From an uncultured Oscillospiraceae bacterium (GTDB taxonomy: Bacteria; Bacillota; Clostridia; Oscillospirales; Oscillospiraceae), in NCBI GenBank assembly GCA_934589675.1, contig CAKTOF010000002.1, forward strand, positions 62,001 to 126,000: 64,000 nt of DNA, given 5' to 3'. Below the pieces are notes generated by a model. It had not been told where the DNA came from and did no database searches. It saw only the letters and a program-made list of their open reading frames with translations. The position numbers and the translations under genes are program-made. Below, in pieces: positions 49,655-58,514 of the stretch. The stretch's first letter is position 1. Each line of letters starts with the position of its first letter.

Positions 49655-51376
49655 TCAGAATCCGACAAAGCGCAGGTCGACCGTATAGACGTCCGTGATC
49701 TGCGTGCTGGCGATCTTCTCGCCGTAGGCAAGGCCGAGGTTCCACTCGCTCATGGGGATGACCGAATAGGAATTGAAGAGGTATTCCTGAAGCTGCTCGT
49801 AGTATTCCTTCCGGACGGACGGATCGAACGAGTACGCCGCGCCGTCAATGAGAGCATTGATGTCCTCGCCGTTGCGGTTGGAGCATTTGAAGCTGGCCGT
49901 GCTGCCGAGGAACGTCATGTTCGTGAACGGGTCGCCGGAGGAGTTGGCATTGTTGTCGTTGATGATCTGGAAATCCGTCGCGCCCGGCTTCTGCCACTCG
50001 GCGATGCAGGTCAGTATGTCATACACCTCGACGGCGACCTTGATGTCGAGCTGCGACATATACGCGTTGAAGCCCTCAGCGATCGTCGCGGCCGCCGAGC
50101 CGCTCTGCACGAGCCACTTGAGGTCGACCGTGCCGAGGCCGCTCTCGTCGCGATAGTGCTGCGCAAGCTCGGGGTCATATTCATAGGTGTAGCCCGGCGC
50201 GCAGTACTGCGAGGTCGAGGCGATGTAAGAGACCGGCTTCTGATGCAGCACGCCGAAGGCAAGCTCCGCCAGATCCTCAGCCGGCGTGCCGTAGCAGATG
50301 GCCTTGCGGAGGTTTTCGTCGTTGAAGGCCTCCGTTCCGTCGACCGTGTCGTAGTTCATCGTGAGCAGCGACACCGCGTTCGAGCTGACGGACTGCGCCG
50401 TGCCGATGGACGGGTCGGCGATGACGCGCTCCATGCTCGAGCTGCTCAGGGAGAGCGCCATATCGAGCACCCTGTTCTCCAGGTCGATCAGCATCGTCGT
50501 CTCGTCCGTGTACTGGTAGCAGCAGATGCGGTTTGCATAGCAGAATGACGTCGTCATGTACTCCTCTGCGCCCCACCAGTCGTCCACAAGCTCATAGACG
50601 GCCGAGACGTCGACGGTCAGCTCCGTCGGCAAATAGGCGCCGAGGCCGTTTGCCAGGGACGGATCGAACCAGTCAAACGCGTCCTCGCCGCCGTGGCTCT
50701 CGATCCACGCCTCCTCGAGCACGCCGATGGCCAGAATGCTCTGGTACGCGCCGAACGGCATGTTGAACGGAACGTAGGCCGTCCTGTTGTCGTCGGAAAC
50801 GCTCGCGCCGTCCAGATCGACATACTTGGCCCAGTTTCCGGCCGCCATGGGCGCATTGGTGTTGCGGCGGAACGAGTAGAGCAGGTCGGACGCGAGCAGC
50901 TGATTGCCTGAGCGGGAGAAGCGCGCGCCGTCCTTCACATGCAGCGCCACAACGTTGTTCTCATCGACGTCCCATGAATCAAGGATGAGCGAGGTGTACT
51001 GCCGCGTGGCCGGGTCCACGAAAAACACGCGCTCAAACACCAGATTGATCGCCGTCTGGCCCACGTCCGTGGAGAAGCCGCTCGTCGCATCGAAGTGGCC
51101 GACGGATTTGCCGCCGACGGAGCCGACGTGGATCTCCGTGAATTCGTGATCCGCCGCGCTTGCGGTCTGGCCGGCCTCGCCGATCCCGGTCGCGCCGCGG
51201 ACGTTCGAGTCGTTCGACACACCCTCGGACGGCTTCGTCTCCTGTGCCGGGTCGGCCGCCGAGCTCACCGCGGGATCCGGCGCGTCGCCGGCCGCCGCAT
51301 CGTCCTTTGCACCGCAGGCGGAAAGGGAAATCACGGCCGCTGCTGCAAGCAGCAGAGCAAGCAATCGTTTTTTCAT
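49655..51376 (-). CDS. ABC transporter substrate-binding lipoprotein (SBP_bac_5 family)
   Basis: 573 residues from the ATG at 51376 (AGGAGAACGAG upstream). Signal peptide with lipobox LSAC near residue 20; an acidic low-complexity spacer follows. The mature part has the family-5 oligopeptide/nickel-binding protein order: TAINLVFERVFFVDP, LHVKDGARFSRSGNQLLASDLLYSFRR, and NDENLRKAICYGTPAEDL. No permease or ATPase genes are adjacent; it is followed by the amidohydrolase. It may serve a transporter elsewhere or act as a sensor. Confidence 0.85.
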   Translation of the reverse strand: MKKRLLALLLAAAAVISLSACGAKDDAAAGDAPDPAVSSAADPAQETKPSEGVSNDSNVRGATGIGEAGQTASAADHEFTEIHVGSVGGKSVGHFDATSGFSTDVGQTAINLVFERVFFVDPATRQYTSLILDSWDVDENNVVALHVKDGARFSRSGNQLLASDLLYSFRRNTNAPMAAGNWAKYVDLDGASVSDDNRTAYVPFNMPFGAYQSILAIGVLEEAWIESHGGEDAFDWFDPSLANGLGAYLPTELTVDVSAVYELVDDWWGAEEYMTTSFCYANRICCYQYTDETTMLIDLENRVLDMALSLSSSSMERVIADPSIGTAQSVSSNAVSLLTMNYDTVDGTEAFNDENLRKAICYGTPAEDLAELAFGVLHQKPVSYIASTSQYCAPGYTYEYDPELAQHYRDESGLGTVDLKWLVQSGSAAATIAEGFNAYMSQLDIKVAVEVYDILTCIAEWQKPGATDFQIINDNNANSSGDPFTNMTFLGSTASFKCSNRNGEDINALIDGAAYSFDPSVRKEYYEQLQEYLFNSYSVIPMSEWNLGLAYGEKIASTQITDVYTVDLRFVGF

Positions 51377-51394
51377 CTCGTTCTCCTCATTTCT

Positions 51395-51438
51395 CAAAAA
51401 ATACGGCGGCCGGCGCGCACCGCGCCGGCCGCCTGTAT
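51395..51438 (-). terminator. Terminator between LysR gene and binding-protein gene
   Basis: Long palindrome ATACgGCGGCCGGCGCG / CGCGCCGGCCGC(CT)GTAT with A-run on its left, so it ends transcription from the LysR gene on the minus strand just before the binding-protein start. Confidence 0.8.
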
Positions 51439-51506
51439 CCTACTTTAGCGGAAAACTCGAATAATATGAAAGATGATTTTTCTATAAAAGGCGCGATTGA
51501 TTCAAA

Positions 51507-52424
51507 TTACGAATCAATCAACTCTCCCGCCGCCAAAGAAAACGCAGCGCGCAGCGCATCGACGAGCTGCTCTCCGCCCGCACGGCAGCCGACCGGGCGG
51601 ACGGCATAGATCTCCAGCGCGCCGCTCTCCGGCGCAAGGCTGTAGTATGACAGCGTCTTGGAAAAGCGCACAAAGTCGTGCCCGTCCGGCATAATGGCGA
51701 CCCCACGGTCAAATTCCACGCAGGTGAGCGCCGTGACGCCGGAGTCGATCCACTCGATGGCGGGGTGGGCAAAGCCGCTGAGCGAGTGCATCGACCCCAT
51801 CGGCACGCCGCTCGAGCGGCTGCGCGGATACCAGACGATGCTCGCATTTTTCAGCTCCGCCTCCGCCTGCGCGCGCGTGAGCGCAGACGCATAGCCCGGC
51901 CGCCGGCGCGTGACAAGGCACAGCGGCAGGCGGCAAAGCGTCGTCAGCACATATCTCTGCCGGTCGATCGTCCCGCCGGAGCAGGCCAGCACGACGTCGC
52001 ATCCGGCCAGCGCATCCGCCAGCTCCGTCGCCTGAAAATACCGCGGCCGGAGGTCCGTTTTCTCCTGCGCGGAAACCGACTCGCACGCGCCGAAAAACGC
52101 CCGTCGGAAGCGCGCGAGCGGGTAGAGCCCGTCCTCGATGCCGACCAGCAGGCGGTTCCCGTTGGATTCCAGCCGGGCGCTGAGCTCCATGCGGTTCGCC
52201 TGCGCCAGGATCTTGCGCGCATCCGCCAGAAACCGCTGCCCCGCGTCCGTCAGGCGGACGGACTTTGTCGTCCGCTCGAGCAGCCTGACGCCGAGGCTGT
52301 CCTCGAGGTCGCTGATGCGCTTGCTGAGCGTCGGCTGCGAGAGATTGAGCGACACCGCCGCGCTCGTAAAGCTGCAATTCTCCGCTACATGCACAAACGC
52401 GAGGATCTGCTTGAGCTCAAACAT
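51507..52424 (-). CDS. LysR family transcriptional regulator
   Basis: 305 residues from the ATG at 52424 (GGAGG upstream). FELKQILAFVHVAENCSFTSAA with SLNLSQPTLSKRISDLEDSLG forms the winged helix-turn-helix; the rest is a substrate-binding-like effector domain (LVGIEDGLYPLARFRR, DVVLACSGG). It lies upstream of and in the same direction as the binding protein and amidohydrolase, with a terminator between them, so it may control those genes. Effector unknown. Confidence 0.9.
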   Translation of the reverse strand: MFELKQILAFVHVAENCSFTSAAVSLNLSQPTLSKRISDLEDSLGVRLLERTTKSVRLTDAGQRFLADARKILAQANRMELSARLESNGNRLLVGIEDGLYPLARFRRAFFGACESVSAQEKTDLRPRYFQATELADALAGCDVVLACSGGTIDRQRYVLTTLCRLPLCLVTRRRPGYASALTRAQAEAELKNASIVWYPRSRSSGVPMGSMHSLSGFAHPAIEWIDSGVTALTCVEFDRGVAIMPDGHDFVRFSKTLSYYSLAPESGALEIYAVRPVGCRAGGEQLVDALRAAFSLAAGELIDS

Positions 52425-52547
52425 GGTAAGCCTCCGTCCGCCCCGGCTTTTCCGGGCTGTTTTTTTGATATTGTAAAGCAAAACCCGGAATAAGTCCAGC
52501 GAATTGATCGAGAATTTGAATTGATCGTGCCGCCACTTCGCCGCAAT

Positions 52548-52778
52548 AAAAAAACTCGTCGCAAGCGATACGAAGCTTGCGACGAGCTGCGCTGTGTCAA
52601 CGAAAAAGGTGCACTGCCCGCCGATCGCGTCCCACCAAATGCGAGCCCAGCGTCAGCGGGTCGCATTTGGAGCGGAGGAGCAGCGGAATGAGTGCGCTCT
52701 GACTTTTTTGATAAAAAAAGTCGGAGCAAGCGATATGAAGCTTGCTCCGACGTGTCGTGTGTCGACAGAAAAGATACC
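52548..52778. repeat. Two related hairpin repeats with conserved loop
   Basis: Stems at 52555-52586 (CTCGTCGCAAGC arms) and 52720-52751 (GTCGGAGCAAGC arms) share the inner GCAAGC, an 8-base loop GATAYGAA and a flanking GTGTCRACRRAAAAG. Both have A-runs on the left, so they resemble minus-strand terminators. The rest of 52425-52847 has no supportable gene; a 139-codon minus frame with QASYRL repeats is a by-product of these hairpins. Confidence 0.65.
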
Positions 52779-52847
52779 GCCGTCAAAGCCTTGCGCCGCA
52801 ATGGTTTTGCGGTTTTGCAGTCTTATGCGCAAGAGAAATACCCACCG

Positions 52848-53042
52848 TTAAACCTCATCCTCTTTACGATCTCCGAGCCCATACTTTTTTATGAGTTCTA
52901 TTGCAAGCCGCTCTCCTTCGTCTGTAAACACGATCGGTTTTTTACCGCCTTCACCACAGATAAGCCCCTGTGCTTCCAACCTTTCCAGAACCGAAAAATC
53001 ATATCCCTTCCAGCAGCAGCGCAGCAGCGTATCATGTGTGGA
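52848..53042 (-). pseudogene. DUF6429-like gene, 5' end lost
   Basis: The minus-strand frame ends at 52848 and reads WKGYDFSVLERLEAQGLI and VFTDEGERLAIELIKKYG, which matches the small DUF6429-type proteins found next to mobile elements. Upstream of about 53042 the similarity stops where an unrelated flavoprotein fragment begins on the other strand, so the original start is gone. A longer frame reaches 53129 but its extra codons lie in the flavoprotein fragment and look meaningless. Confidence 0.55.
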
Positions 53043-53373
53043 ACGGTATAACGCCCAGTGCGAACAGGGAAAGGATCTGGATTTCTGTAAAAAGAAAGAG
53101 GAGCTGATACCATTGTGTAAAGCTCCCAACTATGCCCTGCGGTGCTCCATGGCCACTGACGGGGCCTTCGGTGGCGTGCCTGTGGACGAGCACAGCCGCG
53201 CCATGGCTGCGGACGGCTCCGTGATGGAAAATCTTTATGTGACCGGAGACTTTGCCTCCGGCCGGTTCATCAACCAGGGCGGCATTAAAGTACAGATTAT
53301 CAACGACCTGGCCTGGGCCTTTGCCAGCGGCTTTATGGCCGGCAGTCATGCCGCGGAGCAGCTTCAGAAATAA
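53041..53373 (+). pseudogene. C-terminal fragment of a fumarate-reductase-like flavoprotein
   Basis: From about VERYNAQCEQGKDLDF to the stop at 53373 the frame aligns with the last ~110 residues of FAD-dependent fumarate reductase/ketosteroid dehydrogenase-type proteins: GGVPVDEHSRAMAADGSVMENLYVTGDFASG, then WAFASGFMAGSHAAEQL. The FAD-binding N-terminus and start codon are missing. It resembles the intact flavoprotein at 54980-56500 in its ending (LYVTGDNAS), but its sequence is clearly different, so it is not a simple duplicate. Confidence 0.8.
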
Positions 53374-53401
53374 AACGGCGATTTTTAGGAAGCAACAAAC
53401 A

Positions 53402-53442
53402 GAAAGCGCCGCTGTGGGCATTCGCCCGGCAGCGGCGCTTTC
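53402..53442. terminator. Hairpin after the flavoprotein fragment
   Basis: Stem GAAAGCGCCGCTG / CAGCGGCGCTTTC with a long loop and short T tail. It may end the DASS operon from the other side as well. No gene is seen in 53374-53513. Confidence 0.55.
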
Positions 53443-53513
53443 CTGCGGAAGAGAAGATAAGCATTTCTGATCAAATGTGAAACGAACAGAGACAGATGCG
53501 CATCAAGCTCAAA

Positions 53514-54902
53514 TCAGGTGATTCCGATCAATCTCCAGTAGGGCACCATGACGATCATCATAAAGGCTAGGAAGAACATGGCCTTGATGACGCAAATTTT
53601 GACGAAATCCTTGAGCTTCACCGTGCCAAAGGAGTAGAACACCAAGAAGGCTGTGGATTCATAGGGCAGGAACACAAAGTTACACGACAGGTAGAAGGCG
53701 TACAGGCCCAGCAGGGGGTTGATGCCCAAATCGGTGAAGACCTGACAGATGGGAGCGGTCCCCACGCCCATCATGGCCATGGGGGTCAGCAGAAAGTTCA
53801 GAATGGTGCCGAACAGAGTGGTGGCACCGGACAGCAGCCAGTGGTTGGAGATGCTGCTGATCATGGGCGTGATGGTGCGGGTGATGAGGGGGCCGATGCC
53901 AAGACTGCCGGCCACAAAGCCGATGGACATACATGCGGCGGCAAAGAAGATGACCGGAAACTTAATGCCCTTGATGGTTTCTTCAGTGGCCACATTCACG
54001 CCGGGAAGGAACATGACCCAAGGGACCAGGGCCAGAATCCATTCGCCGCTGAAGTTGGTCAGGCTGGTGGTCAGCAGCAGGAGGATGATGACAACAGACA
54101 CGATCAGGGCTTTGATTTCCCGGGTGGTCATCTTGCCCAGCGTCTGATACTCAGAGACAAAATATTCCTTGCCATTGATGGGCACGTCAGGCTTCCAGAG
54201 CTTACACATCAGCAGCACAAAGAGGACCAGGGCAATGAGCCAGGGCCAGTTGTGCAGGAAGAACTGTGTATAGGAGATGGTGAAATCCTCACCCAGGACA
54301 GACTGGGCGCCTCCCAGCAGGACGGCCATATTGCTGGGCTTGAAGATGAACAGACAGCCGTCGATACAGCAAATGGCGGCGACCATGGTGATGCCGGCGG
54401 AGGTCTTGCTGGTGCCCAGGCCCAGGGCTACGCAGATGCCGAAGATGAAAGCCACCATAATGGTGTCAGCTGAACCGGAGGTCATGAACGTCAGGACCAG
54501 ACTGGCCACCAGAATGCCCAGCAGAATGCCGCGATAGGTGCCGCCGGTCTTGGCCAGGATGCCATAGGCGATGCGCTTGAGCAGGCCGCACTCGGCCAGA
54601 CCCATGGCCAGGACGAAAGCGCCCACCAGCATATAGGGCAATGGCTTGGTCCATGCGCCGAAGGCGGTGGAAAGATCGGCCACTCCCAGCAGAACATATG
54701 CCGCCGGCAGCAGAATGGCGGACATGAGGATGGGAAGCAATTCCATGGCAATGACCATCATCATGAACAGGGTGATGACAAAGAACAGTCTCATAGGTGC
54801 GGTGAACACCTCGCCCACAGGAATCAGAAACAACAGCGCCGGGATCACAATGGCGGCCAGCCATTTGACATAGACGGCGGAGGAACGTGCGGTTTTCTCC
54901 AT
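53514..54902 (-). CDS. DASS/SLC13-type dicarboxylate or anion transporter
   Basis: 462 residues with about 11-12 membrane helices. FMTSGSADTIMVAFIFGI and FLLTPMAMMGVGTAPICQ occupy the positions of the two helix-break loops of the DASS family; the C-terminal YLSCNFVFLPYESTAFLVFYSFG and the paired repeat fold fit as well. These carriers bring in dicarboxylates with Na+ or exchange them. GGAGAG precedes the ATG. It is the last gene of a four-gene operon with two flavin reductases, so its cargo is probably their substrate or product. Confidence 0.85.
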   Translation of the reverse strand: MEKTARSSAVYVKWLAAIVIPALLFLIPVGEVFTAPMRLFFVITLFMMMVIAMELLPILMSAILLPAAYVLLGVADLSTAFGAWTKPLPYMLVGAFVLAMGLAECGLLKRIAYGILAKTGGTYRGILLGILVASLVLTFMTSGSADTIMVAFIFGICVALGLGTSKTSAGITMVAAICCIDGCLFIFKPSNMAVLLGGAQSVLGEDFTISYTQFFLHNWPWLIALVLFVLLMCKLWKPDVPINGKEYFVSEYQTLGKMTTREIKALIVSVVIILLLLTTSLTNFSGEWILALVPWVMFLPGVNVATEETIKGIKFPVIFFAAACMSIGFVAGSLGIGPLITRTITPMISSISNHWLLSGATTLFGTILNFLLTPMAMMGVGTAPICQVFTDLGINPLLGLYAFYLSCNFVFLPYESTAFLVFYSFGTVKLKDFVKICVIKAMFFLAFMMIVMVPYWRLIGIT

Positions 54903-54979
54903 TTTTCTCTCTCCAATCGATTTGTTCGCATCACGGCAGAGAAACCGGCCGTGATGCGGCGGGGGAAACGGGGAGAAAC

Positions 54980-56500
54980 CTATCGCTTACAGTATTCGGC
55001 GGCCTCCTCGCCGGCCAGGAAGCCGGAATTCATGGCCCAGCAGAAGGAGGAGAACATGGGACCGTATTCCGTGCCCATCCAGTTGGAAGCGTTGTCGCCC
55101 GTGACATACAGGCCGGGAATGACGCTTTGGTCAGGGCGCAGAGCCTCAAAATGCTCGTTGATGGAAATGCCGCCCATGGTGACGTCAAAGTTTCTCTGAA
55201 GGCGGATGGCATAGAAGGGACCGGTCTGGATTTTGCGAAGGTTCTCGGGAGCTTTATAGAACTCGTCGTCCTTACCGGCGTCACACTGGGCGTTGCAGCG
55301 GTCTACGGTGGCCCGCAGGGCCTCCGGCGTACAGCCGATATAATCGGCCAGGCCCTCCAGCGTGTCGGAAACGGCCAGTTTGCCCTCGGCGGCCTCCTGA
55401 TCCAGGTCGGCCCAGAACTCCTCCCATGTGGGGGAGCGGTCTCCAAAGCGGACATGGTCCAGCACCAGACCAAAGGCTTCCTCCAGTGTGGGGCGGTCGA
55501 TAATGTAATAGCCGCGGCCCTCGGGCTGAAGGTCGGCCACATATTCGGCATCATCCGCCTCGTCCTCGCAGCAGAACCGTTTGCCGTTTTTGTTGACGAT
55601 GATGGCCACCGATTCGTTGATCAGACGCTGGATCGGATAAGTGCCGGGATAGTGGGCCAGAGCGTGAATGCCGATGCTCATATTCTTGCCGACCTCGGCT
55701 CCGATTTCCTCCGCCATGGCGATCCCGTCGCCGGTGAGGCTCTTGAGACTGTAATGGGAGAAATAGTTGTCCGAAGTAAAATAGCGCGGCAGGAAGCGGC
55801 GGAGCATTTCCATATTGCCGGCCATGTTGCCGGCGCTGATGACGGCGGCTTTGGCGTTGATCACATAGCTCTTGTCCTGGCCATCGGCCCTGATGCCCAC
55901 CACCGCGCCGCTTTCGTCGGTGATGAGGGAGCGTACCTTGGTTTCCAGCAGGACGGGGACCTGATACTTCTCCATCTCTTTCTTCAGCACGGTCAGAATA
56001 ATGGTGCCCAGCCAGCCGGGGCCATAGGCGGGATTGTTTAGGGGGCTGGGTTCGGCGGGTTCTTTGGCCAGCAGAACGGCACCGTCAAAAGCCCAGCGGG
56101 AATTGTTGATGTCCAGCCCCTTTTCCACCAGCCATTCCAGATAGTGCCCGGAGTTTTTGATGTAACGGGAGAAAATGGCCGGGTTCAGCAGATAGCGGTT
56201 GAACTTGTGGGCGGTTTCGAGATAAAAGTCGGTCTTATCCTCAAAGCCGCGCTCACGCTGGTACTTGGAGGTGGTGGACAGCAGGCCGCCGGCCAGCCAG
56301 CTGTTGCCGCCCAGACGTTCCATTTTTTCCACCACGACCACCTTGGCTCCCAGCTCGCTGGCACGGACAGCCACGTTCATGCCGGAGCCTCCGCCGCCCA
56401 CGACGACGATGTCGCAGTCGATGGCCTCCACCGGGCCGCCCGCATAGCTGGGCAGTTCGCCCTTGTCGTACTCCTCGTACATTGGCAGTAACTTGCTCAT
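54980..56500 (-). CDS. FAD-dependent fumarate-reductase-like flavoprotein
   Basis: 506 residues from the ATG at 56500 (AAAAGGAG upstream). FAD fold: DCDIVVVGGGGSGMNVAVRA near residue 30, KVVVVEKMERLGGNSWLAGG, and the C-terminal IPGLYVTGDNAS. The middle AGNMAGNMEML and LTGDGIAMAEEIGAE match fumarate reductase/urocanate reductase/3-ketosteroid dehydrogenase relatives. There is no signal peptide, heme motif or FMN-binding domain, so it is cytoplasmic and needs a separate electron donor. It sits between an OYE-type reductase and a DASS transporter. Substrate not known; an unsaturated acid or enone is inferred. Confidence 0.85.
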   Translation of the reverse strand: MSKLLPMYEEYDKGELPSYAGGPVEAIDCDIVVVGGGGSGMNVAVRASELGAKVVVVEKMERLGGNSWLAGGLLSTTSKYQRERGFEDKTDFYLETAHKFNRYLLNPAIFSRYIKNSGHYLEWLVEKGLDINNSRWAFDGAVLLAKEPAEPSPLNNPAYGPGWLGTIILTVLKKEMEKYQVPVLLETKVRSLITDESGAVVGIRADGQDKSYVINAKAAVISAGNMAGNMEMLRRFLPRYFTSDNYFSHYSLKSLTGDGIAMAEEIGAEVGKNMSIGIHALAHYPGTYPIQRLINESVAIIVNKNGKRFCCEDEADDAEYVADLQPEGRGYYIIDRPTLEEAFGLVLDHVRFGDRSPTWEEFWADLDQEAAEGKLAVSDTLEGLADYIGCTPEALRATVDRCNAQCDAGKDDEFYKAPENLRKIQTGPFYAIRLQRNFDVTMGGISINEHFEALRPDQSVIPGLYVTGDNASNWMGTEYGPMFSSFCWAMNSGFLAGEEAAEYCKR

Positions 56501-56570
56501 GTTTTTCGCTCCTTTTCTGTTGTAGTTGTAAATGGTATGATTTCGGCCGTTGCCTGGCGGCAGGCCGTTG

Positions 56571-58499
56571 TCAACGCACAAATGTGGCCGCGTCAAAGCC
56601 TTCCCGGACAGCGGCAAAGACGTTTCTGGCCCGCTTGGCATCTCCAATGACTACGAAGTCATAGTCAGGACTGCGCAGAGCCTCCACTTCGGCGGTGCGG
56701 GCCTTCAGTCCGGCGGCAATGAGCACGCTGTCTGCAGGGAAGGAATGCACTCGGCCTTCGGCGTCCGTGGCTTCCACGGCCTCTTTGGTGATTTTGGTCA
56801 CTCGCATGCCGCAGGCGATTTTGACGTGCTCTTCCAGCCGGGGCATCAGATACCGGCGATGGTCGGCGGTGGCGTCCACAGCCACGTCGTCCCGCATCTC
56901 CAGAACGGTGACGTCATGTCCCTGCATCCCCATGTGAAGGGCTGTCTCACAGCCCACCAGGCCTCCGCCAATGACGATGACCCTCTGACCGGCCTCAAAG
57001 CCGTTATCGTACATCTCGGTGGCGACGGTGACATGCTCCAGATCAATTCCTTCGATTGGCGGAACAATGGCCTCAGAGCCGATGGCGCAGATTACGGTAT
57101 CCGGTTTTTCCCGGGCGAGGAGTTCCGGGGTGACCGGGGTATTCAGCACTACCTTGACGCCATATATCCGGCATTCGTGCTCCAAGGACCTGGCGTAGTT
57201 GTACATGTCCATTTTAAAAGGCAGGTGCCGCTCCATATTGAGCCAGCCCCCCAGTTGGGAGCTTTTTTCGTACAGCACCACATCATGTCCCCGCTTGGCT
57301 GCCGTCACCGCAGCCTCCATGCCGCCGCAGCCGCCGCCGGCGACCACGATCTTCCGCTTGGGAGAGGGGGCCACGTTGCGGATGGTGAATTCGCGTCCGG
57401 CGCAGGGGTTGATGGCGCAGCGGAGTACCTTGCCGCGGTTGTGGTACTGGGCGTTGTTGCACACAAAGCAGCGCAGGCACTGGTGGATCTCCTCCGTGCG
57501 GCCGGTGCGCGCTTTGGTGGGGAGTTGAGGGTCAGCCAGAATGGACCGTCCCAGCACAAAGCCGTCGCACCGTCCCTCTTCCAAAAAGCGTTCCATCAGA
57601 GCTGGGTCGGTATATCCGCCCACACTGGTAACGGGAATGTGAACCGCCCTCTTGACCGCTTCAGCCAGCGGGGCGTTGATGCCCCGTTCCTCAAAGACGG
57701 GTATGGCCATCCGTGTGGTCCAGGGCGCGCCGGCTGAGACGTTGATGAGATCAAGGCGGCTTTCCGCCAGTTTGCAGAATTCCACCACCTCGTCAATATC
57801 CAGACCGCCCTCCAAAAACTCGGAGCCGGAAATCCGCATATCCAGCGCAATGGTATTGCCCACCCGCTGGCGGACACGGTCCAGCACCATCAGGGGGAAG
57901 CGGGCGCGGTTTTCAAGACTGCCGCCGAACTCATCTGTGCGCTTGTTGTGCAGGGGGGAGAGGAACTGGTGCAGCAGCCAGCCGTGGCCGCAGTGGATCA
58001 TGGCCATATCAAAGTCACAGTCCCGGCAGATCTCCACCGCGTCAGCAAAGGAATCGGCAACCTGATCCATGTCCTCATAGGTCATCTCACGAATCTCATC
58101 GCCCCATTCGTCCACCATGCCGGTGGGACCCATGGTCTGGTGTCCATCGTTATAAATGGAGTCGGCCATGGCGCCGCCGTGGCTGATCTCAATGTTGATC
58201 AGGGCGTTGTGGGCGTGGACCGCATCGGCGATGCGCTGGAGGGAAAAGGGAACGTCAGGGTTGTCAAAGCGGATCTGCTGCAAGTGTGTCATGCCATTGT
58301 CGCTGCCGATGATAGACTCGCCCAGAGTGACCACCGCGGCGCCGCCGGCGGCCAGGCTTTCGTAGAAGGCGATGGCCTGCTCTGTATAGCCGCCCTTGGG
58401 GTCCAGCTCTACAATGGACATGGGGCCGGTTTTGATGCGGTTTTTCAGTGTCAGGTTCCCCACCTTGAGTGGAGAAAAAAGATTTGGATACTGTGTCAT
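56571..58499 (-). CDS. NADH:flavin oxidoreductase (OYE/2,4-dienoyl-CoA reductase type) with Fe-S cluster
   Basis: 642 residues; GGGAGG precedes the ATG. Residues 1-~340 form an FMN TIM barrel (NLTLKNRIKTGPMS, MIHCGHGWLLHQFLSPLHNKRTDEFGGSL, SVGGYTDP). The cluster-binding stretch has CLRCFVC and then RCAINPC. Residues ~385-642 form an FAD/NAD(P) two-domain part (RKIVVAGGGCGGMEAA, VIVIGGGLVGCETALHMG). This is the build of FadH, BaiCD/BaiH and enoate reductases, which reduce C=C bonds. Substrate unknown. The first Cys pattern is C-x2-C-x2-C rather than the more common C-x2-C-x3-C. Confidence 0.9.
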   Translation of the reverse strand: MTQYPNLFSPLKVGNLTLKNRIKTGPMSIVELDPKGGYTEQAIAFYESLAAGGAAVVTLGESIIGSDNGMTHLQQIRFDNPDVPFSLQRIADAVHAHNALINIEISHGGAMADSIYNDGHQTMGPTGMVDEWGDEIREMTYEDMDQVADSFADAVEICRDCDFDMAMIHCGHGWLLHQFLSPLHNKRTDEFGGSLENRARFPLMVLDRVRQRVGNTIALDMRISGSEFLEGGLDIDEVVEFCKLAESRLDLINVSAGAPWTTRMAIPVFEERGINAPLAEAVKRAVHIPVTSVGGYTDPALMERFLEEGRCDGFVLGRSILADPQLPTKARTGRTEEIHQCLRCFVCNNAQYHNRGKVLRCAINPCAGREFTIRNVAPSPKRKIVVAGGGCGGMEAAVTAAKRGHDVVLYEKSSQLGGWLNMERHLPFKMDMYNYARSLEHECRIYGVKVVLNTPVTPELLAREKPDTVICAIGSEAIVPPIEGIDLEHVTVATEMYDNGFEAGQRVIVIGGGLVGCETALHMGMQGHDVTVLEMRDDVAVDATADHRRYLMPRLEEHVKIACGMRVTKITKEAVEATDAEGRVHSFPADSVLIAAGLKARTAEVEALRSPDYDFVVIGDAKRARNVFAAVREGFDAATFVR

Positions 58500-58514
58500 G
58501 TTGTTTCCTCCCGA

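Noticed and set aside
52548..52778. Possible CRISPR array
   Set aside because: Only two imperfect copies about 165 bp apart, each a hairpin with a T-run; no regular spacers or cas genes.
52385..52801. Minus-strand frame with two QASYRL-type repeats
   Set aside because: The repeated peptide is only the translation of the two hairpin repeats; it also runs into the LysR start region.
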